Below, in pieces: positions 1 to 11,679 of a stretch of DNA of 64,000 bases. Below the pieces are notes generated by a model. That model saw only the letters and a program-made list of their open reading frames with translations, was not told where the DNA came from and did no database searches. The position numbers and the translations under genes were made by a program. Each line of letters starts with the position of its first letter. Positions within the stretch are counted from its first letter, which is position 1. The stretch spans positions 370,787 to 434,786 of the forward strand of contig JBAIAA010000453.1 of assembly GCA_037893245.1 (NCBI GenBank), written 5' to 3'. The DNA comes from Crossaster papposus (Eukaryota > Echinodermata > Asteroidea > Velatida > Solasteridae).

Positions 1-3000
1 CGTTAGAGTTAACGCCCTAGGCATTTATTTGGGGTACAGTACACAATACTACCCAGTTCTTATAGGCTAGTGTAATAAGAGTACTGCATACAAGTAGTAT
101 TTTGTAGTATTGGGTAAGGTGATAGGGTTAATGTTTCATGGTCTTTAAAACCTCACATACTGGGGAACAATATTGGAAAATGTTCTTGTCAAATATGTCA
201 TCTACAAGCTGTTTTGAATACACAGCAGGAATACACAGGGAGGAGGTCCACTTCTAAAGAATGCACAATCTTGTTTCTGAAGCATTATATAATTTGCTGC
301 TTTCTTACCTTTGTATGTCAATTAGAATGTGTTGCAGCCAATTTTTGCTTAGCCTTTGTAACACTTAAAATGTCAGGCAGTTTGTGTACATGGAGGATCT
401 GTGAACAAAAAGGAGAAAAAAATACAAGAGAGGGTATTCAGTATTAGAAAGTATGTAACAAGTTGTAAAAAGAACCAAAAAGGTGCATGTTGTAAATGCA
501 CATAAGGAACCTTGAGTAATTTAGATTTAACTTCAAAAAGCAGGCCAGGCATATTATGTACATCAACATAGGAGGACCATTATGATTACAAGCCTAAGCT
601 TGTTAGCCTTGGCCGGCAGTCTACATGAAATTGGTGAAATTTGAAGATTGGTGAAAAAGGCGTGGAAGCTTTAAGAAATGCGTCGAAGATTGCAGCAGAT
701 TGTTTTAAATGAAAAGAATTTAAAGAATCCACAGAAGAATTCGAACTAGAAGTTAGCGTTAGAGTTAGCGTTAGCGCCCTAGCGTTAGAGTTAACGCCCT
801 AGGCATTTATTTGGGGTACAGTACACAATACTACCCAGTTCTTATAGGCTAGTGTAATAAGAGTACTGCATACAAGTAGTATTTTGTAGTATTGGGTAAG
901 GTGATAGGGTTAATGTTTCATGGTCTTTAAAACCTCACATACTGGGGAACAATATTGGAAAATGTTCTTGTCAAATATGTCATCTACAAGCTGTTTTGAA
1001 TACACAGCAGGAATACACAGGGAGGAGGTCCACTTCTAAAGAATGCACAATCTTGTTTCTGAAGCATTATATAATTTGCTGCTTTCTTACCTTTGTATGT
1101 CAATTAGAATGTGTTGCAGCCAATTTTTGCTTAGCCTTTGTAACACTTAAAAGGTCAGGCAGTTTGTGTACATGGAGGATCTGTGAACAAAAAGGAGAAA
1201 AAAATACAAGAGAGGGTATTCAGTATTAGAAAGTATGTAACAAGTTGTAAAAAGAACCAAAAAGGTGCATGTTGTAAATGCACATAAGGAACCTTGAGTA
1301 ATTTAGATTTAACTTCAAAAAGCAGGCCAGGCATATTATGTACATCAACATAGGAGGACCATTATGATTACAAGCCTAAGCTTGTTAGCCTTGGCCGGCA
1401 GTCTACCTGAAATTGGTGAAATTTGAAGATTGGTGAAAAAGGCGTGGAAGCTTTAAGAAATGCGTCGAAGATTGCAGCAGATTGTTTTAAATGAAAAGAA
1501 TTTAAAGAATCCACAGAAGAATTCGAACTAGAAGTTAGCATTAGAGTTAGCGTTAGAGTTAGCGTTAGAGTTAGCGTTAGAGTTAGCGTTAGAGTTAGCG
1601 TTAGAGTTAGCGCCCTAGCGTTAGAGTTAACGCCCTAGGCATTTATTTGGGGTACAGTACACAATACTACCCAGTTCTTATAGGCTAGTGTAATAAGAGT
1701 ACTGCATACAAGTAGTATTTTGTAGTATTGGGTAAGGTGATAGGGTTAATGTTTCATGGTCTTTAAAACCTCACATACTGGGGAACAATATTGGAAAATG
1801 TTCTTGTCAAATATGTCATCTACAAGCTGTTTTGAATACACAGCAGGAATACACAGGGAGGAGGTCCACTTCTAAAGAATGCACAATCTTGTTTCTGAAG
1901 CATTATATAATTTGCAGCTTTCTTACCTTTGTATGTCAATTAGAATGTGTTGCAGCCAATTTTTGCTTAGCCTTTGTAACACTTAAAAGGTCAGGCAGTT
2001 TGTGTACATGGAGGATCTGTGAACAAAAAGGATAAAAAAATACAAGAGAGGGTATTCAGTATTAGAAAGTATGTAACAAGTTGTAAAAAGAACCAAAAAG
2101 GTGCATGTTGTAAATGCACATAAGGAACCTTGAGTAATTTAGATTTAACTTCAAAAAGCAGGCCAGGCATATTATGTACATCAACATAGGAGGACCATTA
2201 TGATTACAAGCCTAAGCTTGTTAGCCTTGGCCGGCAGTCTACCTGAAATTGGTGAAATTTGAAGATTGGTGAAAAAGGCGTGGAAGCTTTAAGAAATGCG
2301 TCGAAGATTGCAGCAGATTGTTTTAAATGAAAAGAATTTAAAGAATCCACAGAAGAATTCGAACTAGAAGTTAGCATTAGAGTTAGCATTAGAGTTAGCG
2401 TTAGAGTTAGCGTTAGAGTTAGCGTTAGAGTTAGCGTTAGAGTTAGCGTTAGAGTTAGCGTTAGAGTTAGCGTTAGAGTTAGCGCCCTAGCGTTAGAGTT
2501 AACGCCCTAGGCATTTATTTGGGGTACAGTACACAATACTACCCAGTTCTTATAGGCTAGTGTAATAAGAGTACTGCATACAAGTAGTATTTTGTAGTAT
2601 TGGGTAAGGTGATAGGGTTAATGTTTCATGGTCTTTAAAACCTCACATACTGGGGAACAATATTGGAAAATGTTCTTGTCAAATATGTCATCTACAAGCT
2701 GTTTTGAATACACAGCAGGAATACACAGGGAGGAGGTCCACTTCTAAAGAATGCACAATCTTGTTTCTGAAGCATTATATAATTTGCTGCTTTCTTACCT
2801 TTGTATGTCAATTAGAATGTGTTGCAGCCAATTTTTGCTTAGCCTTTGTAACACATGGAGGATCTGTGAACAAAAAGGAGAAACAAATACAAGAGAGGGT
2901 ATTCAGTATTAGAAAGTATGTAACAAGTTGTAAAAAGAACCAAAAAGGTGCATGTTGTAAATGCACATAAGGAACCTTGAGTAATTTAGATTTAACTTCA

Positions 3001-6000
3001 AAAAGCAGGCCAGGCATATTATGTACATCAACATAGGAGGACCATTATGATTACAAGCCTAAGCTTGTTAGCCTTGGCCGGCAGTCTACCTGAAATTGGT
3101 GAAATTTGAAGATTGGTGAAAAAGGCGTGGAAGCTTTAAGAAATGCGTCGAAGATTGCAGCAGATTGTTTTAAATGAAAAGAATTTAAAGAATCCACAGA
3201 AGAATTCGAACTAGAAGTTAGCATTAGAGTTAGCATTAGAGTTAGCGTTAGAGTTAGCGTTAGAGTTAGCGTTAGAGTTAGAGTTAGCGTTAGAGTTAGC
3301 GTTAGAGTTAGCGTTAGAGTTAGCGTTAGAGTTAGCGCCCTAGCGTTAGAGTTAACGCCCTAGGCATTTATTTGGGGTACAGTACACAATACTACCCAGT
3401 TCTTATAGGCTAGTGTAATAAGAGTACTGCATACAAGTAGTATTTTGTAGTATTGGGTAAGGTGATAGGGTTAATGTTTCATGGTCTTTAAAACCTCACA
3501 TACTGGGGAACAATATTGGAAAATGTTCTTGTCAAATATGTCATCTACAAGCTGTTTTGAATACACAGCAGGAATACACAGGGAGGAGGTCCACTTCTAA
3601 AGAATGCACAATCTTGTTTCTGAAGCATTATATAATTTGCTGCTTTCTTACCTTTGTATGTCAATTAGAATGTGTTGCAGCCAATTTTTGCTTAGCCTTT
3701 GTAACACATGGAGGATCTGTGAACAAAAAGGAGAAAAAAATACAAGAGAAGGTATTCAGTATTAGAAAGTATGTAACAAGTTGTAAAAAGAACCAAAAAG
3801 GTGCATGTTGTAAATGCACATAAGGAACCTTGAGTAATTTAGATTTAACTTCAAAAAGCAGGCCAGGCATATTATGTACATCAACATAGGAGGACCATTA
3901 TGATTACAAGCCTAAGCTTGTTAGCCTTGGCCGGCAGTCTACCTGAAATTGGTGAAATTTGAAGATTGGTGAAAAAGGCGTGGAAGCTTTAAGAAATGCG
4001 TCGAAGATTGCAGCAGATTGTTTTAAATGAAAAGAATTTAAAGAATCCACAGAAGAATTCGAACTAGAAGTTAGCATTAGAGTTAGCGTTAGAGTTAGCG
4101 TTAGAGTTAGCGTTAGAGTTAGCGTAAGAGTTAGCGTTAGAGTTAGCGTTAGAGTTAGCGCCCTAGCGTTAGAGTTAACGCCCTAGGCATTTATTTGGGG
4201 TACAGTACACAATACTACCCAGTTCTTATAGGCTAGTGTAATAAGAGTACTGCATACAAGTAGTATTTTGTAGTATTGGGTAAGGTGATAGGGTTAATGT
4301 TTCATGGTCTTTAAAACCTCACATACTGGGGAACAATATTGGAAAATGTTCTTGTCAAATATGTCATCTACAAGCTGTTTTGAATACACAGCAGGAATAC
4401 ACAGGGAGGAGGTCCACTTCTAAAGAATGCACAATCTTGTTTCTGAAGCATTATATAATTTGCTGCTTTCTTACCTTTGTATGTCAATTAGAATGTGTTG
4501 CAGCCAATTTTTGCTTAGCCTTTGTAACACTTAAAAGGTCAGGCAGTTTGTGTACATGGAGGATCTGTGAACAAAAAGGAGAAAAAAATACAAGAGAGGG
4601 TATTCAGTATTAGAAAGTATGTAACAAGTTGTAAAAAGAACCAAAAAGGTGCATGTTGTAAATGCACATAAGGAACCTTGAGTAATTTAGATTTAACTTC
4701 AAAAAGCAGGCCAGGCATATTATGTACATCAACATAGGAGGACCATTATGATTACAAGCCTAAGCTTGTTAGCCTTGGCCGGCAGTCTACCTGAAATTGG
4801 TGAAATTTGAAGATTGGTGAAAAAGGCGTGGAAGCTTTAAGAAATGCGTCGAAGATTGCAGCAGATTGTTTTAAATGAAAAGAATTTAAAGAATCCACAG
4901 AAGAATTCGAACTAGAAGTTAGCATTAGAGTTAGCGTTAGAGTTAGAGTTAGCGTTAGAGTTAGCGTTAGAGTTAGCGTTAGAGTTAGCGTTAGAGTTAG
5001 CGTTAGAGTTAGCGTTAGAGTTAGCGTTAGAGTTAGCGCCCTAGCGTTAGAGTTAACGCCCTAGGCATTTATTTGGGGTACAGTACACAATACTACCCAG
5101 TTCTTATAGGCTAGTGTAATAAGAGTACTGCATACAAGTAGTATTTTGTAGTATTGGGTAAGGTGATAGGGTTAATGTTTCATGGTCTTTAAAACCTCAC
5201 ATACTGGGGAACAATATTGGAAAATGTTCTTCTCAAATATGTCATCTACAAGCTGTTTTGAATACACAGCAGGAATACACAGGGAGGAGGTCCACTTCTA
5301 AATAATGCACAATCTTGTTTCTGAAGCATTATATAATTTGCTGCTTTCTTACCTTTGTATGTCAATTAGAATGTGTTGCAGCCAATTTTTGCTTAGCCTT
5401 TGTAACACATGGAGGATCTGTGAACAAAAAGGAGAAACAAATACAAGAGAGGGTATTCAGTATTAGAAAGTATGTAACAAGTTGTAAAAAGAACCAAAAA
5501 GGTACATGTTGTAAATGCACATAAGGAACCTTGAGTAATTTAGATTTAACTTCAAAAAGCAGGCCAGGCATATTATGTACATCAACATAGGAGGACCATT
5601 ATGATTACAAGCCTAAGCTTGTTAGCCTTGGCCGGCAGTCTACCTGAAATTGGTGAAATTTGAAGATTGGTGAAAAAGGCGTGGAAGCTTTAAGAAATGC
5701 GTCGAAGATTGCAGCAGATTGTTTTAAATGAAAAGAATTTAAAGAATCCACAGAAGAATTCGAACTAGAAGTTAGCATTAGAGTTAGCGTTAGAGTTAGC
5801 GTTAGAGTTAGCGTTAGAGTTAGCGTTAGAGTTAGCGTTAGAGTTAGCGTTAGAGTTAGCGTTAGAGTTAGCGTTAGAGTTAGCGCCCTAGCGTTAGAGT
5901 TAACGCCCTAGGCATTTATTTGGGGTACAGTACACAATACTACCCAGTTCTTATAGGCTAGTGTAATAAGAGTACTGCATACAAGTAGTATTTTGTAGTA

Positions 6001-9000
6001 TTGGGTAAGGTGATAGGGTTAATGTTTCATGGTCTTTAAAACCTCACATACTGGGGAACAATATTGGAAAATGTTCTTGTCAAATATGTCATCTACAAGC
6101 TGTTTTGAATACACAGCAGGAATACACAGGGAGGAGGTCCACTTCTAAAGAATGCACAATCTTGTTTCTGAAGCATTATATAATTTGCTGCTTTCTTACC
6201 TTTGTATGTCAATTAGAATGTGTTGCAGCCAATTTTTGCTTAGCCTTTGTAACACATGGAGGATCTGTGAACAAAAAGGAGAAACAAATACAAGAGAGGG
6301 TATTCAGTATTAGAAAGTATGTAACAAGTTGTAAAAAGAACCAAAAAGGTGCATGTTGTAAATGCACATAAGGAACCTTGAGTAATTTAGATTTAACTTC
6401 AAAAAGCAGGCCAGGCATATTATGTACATCAACATAGGAGGACCATTATGATTACAAGCCTAAGCTTGTTAGCCTTGGCCGGCAGTCTACCTGAAATTGG
6501 TGAAATTTGAAGATTGGTGAAAAAGGCGTGGAAGCTTTAAGAAATGCGTCGAAGATTGCAGCAGATTGTTTTAAATGAAAAGAATTTAAAGAATCCACAG
6601 AAGAATTCGAACTAGAAGTTAGCGTTAGAGTTAGCGTTAGCGCCCTAGCGTTAGAGTTAACGCCCTAGGCATTTATTTGGGGTACAGTACACAATACTAC
6701 CCAGTTCTTATAGGCTAGTGTAATAAGAGTACTGCATACAAGTAGTATTTTGTAGTATTGGGTAAGGTGATAGGGTTAATGTTTCATGGTCTTTAAAACC
6801 TCACATACTGGGGAACAATATTGGAAAATGTTCTTGTCAAATATGTCATCTACAAGCTGTTTTGAATACACAGCAGGAATACACAGGGAGGAGGTCCACT
6901 TCTAAAGAATGCACAATCTTGTTTCTGAAGCATTATATAATTTGCTGCTTTCTTACCTTTGTATGTCAATTAGAATGTGTTGCAGCCAATTTTTGCTTAG
7001 CCTTTGTAACACTTAAAAGGTCAGGCAGTTTGTGTACATGGAGGATCTGTGAACAAAAAGGAGAAAAAAATACAAGAGAGGGTATTCAGTATTATAAAGT
7101 ATGTAACAAGTTGTAAAAAGAACCAAAAAGGTGCATGTTGTAAATGCACATAAGGAACCTTGAGTAATTTAGATTTAACTTCAAAAAGCAGGCCAGGCAT
7201 ATTATGTACATCAACATAGGAGGACCATTATGATTACAAGCCTAAGCTTGTTAGCCTTGGCCGGCAGTCTACCTGAAATTGGTGAAATTTGAAGATTGGT
7301 GAAAAAGGCGTGGAAGCTTTAAGAAATGCGTCGAAGATTGCAGCAGATTGTTTTAAATGAAAAGAATTTAAAGAATCCACAGAAGAATTCGAACTAGAAG
7401 TTAGCATTAGAGTTAGCGTTAGAGTTAGCGTTAGAGTTAGCGTTAGAGTTAGCGTTAGAGTTAGCGTTAGAGTTAGCGTTAGAGTTAGCGTTAGAGTTAG
7501 CGCCCTAGCGTTAGAGTTAACGCCCTAGGCATTTATTTGGGGTACAGTACACAATACTACCCAGTTCTTATAGGCTAGTGTAATAAGAGTACTGCATACA
7601 AGTAGTATTTTGTAGTATTGGGTAAGGTGATAGGGTTAATGTTTCATGGTCTTTAAAACCTCACATACTGGGGAACAATATTGGAAAATGTTCTTGTCAA
7701 ATATGTCATCTACAAGCTGTTTTGAATACACAGCAGGAATACACAGGGAGGAGGTCCACTTCTAAAGAATGCACAATCTTGTTTCTGAAGCATTATATAA
7801 TTTGCTGCTTTCTTACCTTTGTATGTCAATTAGAATGTGTTGCAGCCAATTTTTGCTTAGCCTTTGTAACACATGGAGGATCTGTGAACAAAAAGGAGAA
7901 AAAAATACAAGAGAGGGTATTCAGTATTAGAAAGTATGTAACAAGTTGTAAAAAGAACCAAAAAGGTGCATGTTGTAAATGCACATAAGGAACCTTGAGT
8001 AATTTAGATTTAACTTCAAAAAGCAGGCCAGGCATATTATGTACATCAACATAGGAGGACCATTATGATTACAAGCCTAAGCTTGTTAGCCTTGGCCGGC
8101 AGTCTACCTGAAATTGGTGAAATTTGAAGATTGGTGAAAAAGGCGTGGAAGCTTTAAGAAATGCGTCGAAGATTGCAGCAGATTGTTTTAAATGAAAAGA
8201 ATTTAAAGAATCCACAGAAGAATTCGAACTAGAAGTTAGCATTAGAGTTAGCGTTAGAGTTAGCGTTAGAGTTAGCGTTAGAGTTAGCGTTAGAGTTAGC
8301 GTTAGAGTTAGCGTTAGAGTTAGCGTTAGAGTTAGCGTTAGAGTTAGCGTTAGAGTTAGCGTTAGAATTAGCGCCCTAGCGTTAGAGTTAACGCCCTAGG
8401 CATTTATTTGGGGTACAGTACACAATACTACCCAGTTCTTATAGGCTAGTGTAATAAGAGTACTGCATACAAGTAGTATTTTGTAGTATTGGGTAAGGTG
8501 ATAGGGTTAATGTTTCATGGTCTTTAAAACCTCACATACTGGGGAACAATATTGGAAAATGTTCTTGTCAAATATGTCATCTACAAGCTGTTTTGAATAC
8601 ACAGCAGGAATACACAGGGAGGAGGTCCACTTCTAAAGAATGCACAATCTTGTTTCTGAAGCATTATATAATTTGCTGCTTTCTTACCTTTGTATGTCAA
8701 TTAGAATGTGTTGCAGCCAATTTTTGCCTAGCCTTTGTAACACTTAAAAGGTCAGGCAGTTTGTGTACATGGAGGATCTGTGAACAAAAAGGAGAAAAAA
8801 ATACAAGAGAAGGTATTCAGTATTAGAAAGTATGTAACAAGTTGTAAAAAGAACCAAAAAGGTGCATGTTGTAAATGCACATAAGGAACCTTGAGTAATT
8901 TAGATTTAACTTCAAAAAGCAGGCCAGGCATATTATGTACATCAACATAGGAGGACCATTATGATTACAAGCCTAAGCTTGTTAGCCTTGGCCGGCAGTC

Positions 9001-11679
9001 TACCTGAAATTGGTGAAATTTGAAGATTGGTGAAAAAGGCGTGGAAGCTTTAAGAAATGCGTCGAAGATTGCAGCAGATTGTTTTAAATGAAAAGAATTT
9101 AAAGAATCCACAGAAGAATTCGAACTAGAAGTTAGCATTAGAGTTAGCGTTAGAGTTAGAGTTAGCGTTAGAGTTAGCGTTAGAGTTAGCGTTAGAGTTA
9201 GCGTTAGAGTTAGCGTTAGAGTTAGCGCCCTAGCGTTAGAGTTAACGCCCTAGGCATTTATTTGGGGTACAGTACACAATACTACCCAGTTCTTATAGGC
9301 TAGTGTAATAAGAGTACTGCATACAAGTAGTATTTTGTAGTATTGGGTAAGGTGATAGGGTTAATGTTTCATGGTCTTTAAAACCTCACATACTGGGGAA
9401 CAATATTGGAAAATGTTCTTGTCAAATATGTCATCTACAAGCTGTTTTGAATACACAGCAGGAATACACAGGGAGGAGGTCCACTTCTAAAGAATGCACA
9501 ATCTTGTTTCTGAAGCATTATATAATTTGCTGCTTTCTTACCTTTGTATGTCAATTAGAATGTGTTGCAGCCAATTTTTGCTTAGCCTTTGTAACACATG
9601 GAGGATCTGTGAACAAAAAGGAGAAACAAATACAAGAGAGGGTATTCAGTATTAGAAAGTATGTAACAAGTTGTAAAAAGAACCAAAAAGGTGCATGTTG
9701 TAAATGCACATAAGGAACCTTGAGTAATTTAGATTTAACTTCAAAAAGCAGGCCAGGCATATTATGTACATCAACATAGGAGGACCATTATGATTACAAG
9801 CCTAAGCTTGTTAGCCTTGGCCGGCAGTCTACCTGAAATTGGTGAAATTTGAAGATTGGTGAAAAAGGCGTGGAAGCTTTAAGAAATGCGTCGAAGATTG
9901 CAGCAGATTGTTTTAAATGAAAAGAATTTAAAGAATCCACAGAAGAATTCGAACTAGAAGTTAGCGTTAGAGTTAGCGTTAGCGCCCTAGCGTTAGAGTT
10001 AACGCCCTAGGCATTTATTTGGGGTACAGTACACAATACTACCCAGTTCTTATAGGCTAGTGTAATAAGAGTACTGCATACAAGTAGTATTTTGTAGTAT
10101 TGGGTAAGGTGATAGGGTTAATGTTTCATGGTCTTTAAAACCTCACATACTGGGGAACAATATTGGAAAATGTTCTTGTCAAATATGTCATCTACAAGCT
10201 GTTTTGAATACACAGCAGGAATACACAGGGAGGAGGTCCACTTCTAAAGAATGCACAATCTTGTTTCTGAAGCATTATATAATTTGCTGCTTTCTTACCT
10301 TTGTATGTCAATTAGAATGTGTTGCAGCCAATTTTTGCTTAGCCTTTGTAACACATGGAGGATCTGTGAACAAAAAGGAGAAAAAAATACAAGAGAGGGT
10401 ATTCAGTATTAGAAAGTATGTAACAAGTTGTAAAAAGAACCAAAAAGGTGCATGTTGTAAATGCACATAAGGAACCTTGAGTAATTTAGATTTAACTTCA
10501 AAAAGCAGGCCAGGCATATTATGTACATCAACATAGGAGGACCATTATGATTACAAGCCTAAGCTTGTTAGCCTTGGCCGGCAGTCTACCTGAAATTGGT
10601 GAAATTTGAAGATTGGTGAAAAAGGCGTGGAAGCTTTAAGAAATGCGTCGAAGATTGCAGCAGATTGTTTTAAATGAAAAGAATTTAAAGAATCCACAGA
10701 AGAATTCGAACTAGAAGTTAGCATTAGAGTTAGCGTTAGAGTTAGCGTTAGAGTTAGCGTTAGAGTTAGCGTTAGAGTTAGCGTTAGAGTTAGCGTTAGA
10801 GTTAGCGTTAGAGTTAGCGTTAGAATTAGCACCCTAGCGTTAGAGTTAACGCCCTAGGCATTTATTTGGGGTACAGTACACAATACTACCCAGTTCTTAT
10901 AGGCTAGTGTAATAAGAGTACTGCATACAAGTAGTATTTTGTAGTATTGGGTAAGGTGATAGGGTTAATGTTTCATGGTCTTTAAAACCTCACATACTGG
11001 GGAACAATATTGGAAAATGTTCTTGTCAAATATGTCATCTACAAGCTGTTTTGAATACACAGCAGGAATACACAGGGAGGAGGTCCACTTCTAAAGAATG
11101 CACAATCTTGTTTCTGAAGCATTATATAATTTGCTGCTTTCTTACCTTTGTATGTCAATTAGAATGTGTTGCAGCCAATTTTTGCCTAGCCTTTGTAACA
11201 CTTAAAAGGTCAGGCAGTTTGTGTACATGGAGGATCTGTGAACAAAAAGGAGAAAAAAATACAAGAGAAGGTATTCAGTATTAGAAAGTATGTAACAAGT
11301 TGTAAAAAGAACCAAAAAGGTGCATGTTGTAAATGCACATAAGGAACCTTGAGTAATTTAGATTTAACTTCAAAAAGCAGGCCAGGCATATTATGTACAT
11401 CAACATAGGAGGACCATTATGATTACAAGCCTAAGCTTGTTAGCCTTGGCCGGCAGTCTACCTGAAATTGGTGAAATTTGAAGATTGGTGAAAAAGGCGT
11501 GGAAGCTTTAAGAAATGCGTCGAAGATTGCAGCAGATTGTTTTAAATGAAAAGAATTTAAAGAATCCACAGAAGAATTCGAACTAGAAGTTAGCATTAGA
11601 GTTAGCGTTAGAGTTAGAGTTAGCGTTAGAGTTAGCGTTAGAGTTAGCGTTAGAGTTAGCGTTAGAGTTAGCGCCCTAG
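1..11679 (+). repeat. Satellite segment I: irregular order of L and S monomers
   Basis: Monomer anchors are at 214 L, 996 L, 1832 L, 2704 S, 3557 S, 4380 L, 5258 S, 6105 S, 6862 L, 7722 S, 8593 L, 9447 S, 10204 S and 11051 L. Spacings are 782, 836, 872, 853, 823, 878, 847, 757, 860, 871, 854, 757, 847 and 842, all on the 6 bp grid. The first two monomers share variants (AAAATGTCAG in the first L module, CTACATGAAA in its core) with the pair at 22541-24170. The stretch from 5892 to 11679 is a looser version of the ordered block that follows. The monomer at 5258 has private changes (TCTCAAATATG, AATAATGC). Confidence 0.9.
752..775 (+). repeat. Compact hexamer run (4 hexamers), the shortest tail in the array
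   Basis: The tail of the first complete monomer consists of only GTTAGC, GTTAGA, GTTAGC, GTTAGC before GCCCTAG. The same four-hexamer tail occurs in every monomer of 757 bp (S) or 782 bp (L), for example those anchored at 6105, 9447, 16900, 26722 and 33198. Long tails instead nearly all begin GTTAGC-ATTAGA, so compact and long tails are distinct alleles and not simply random lengths. Confidence 0.9.
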
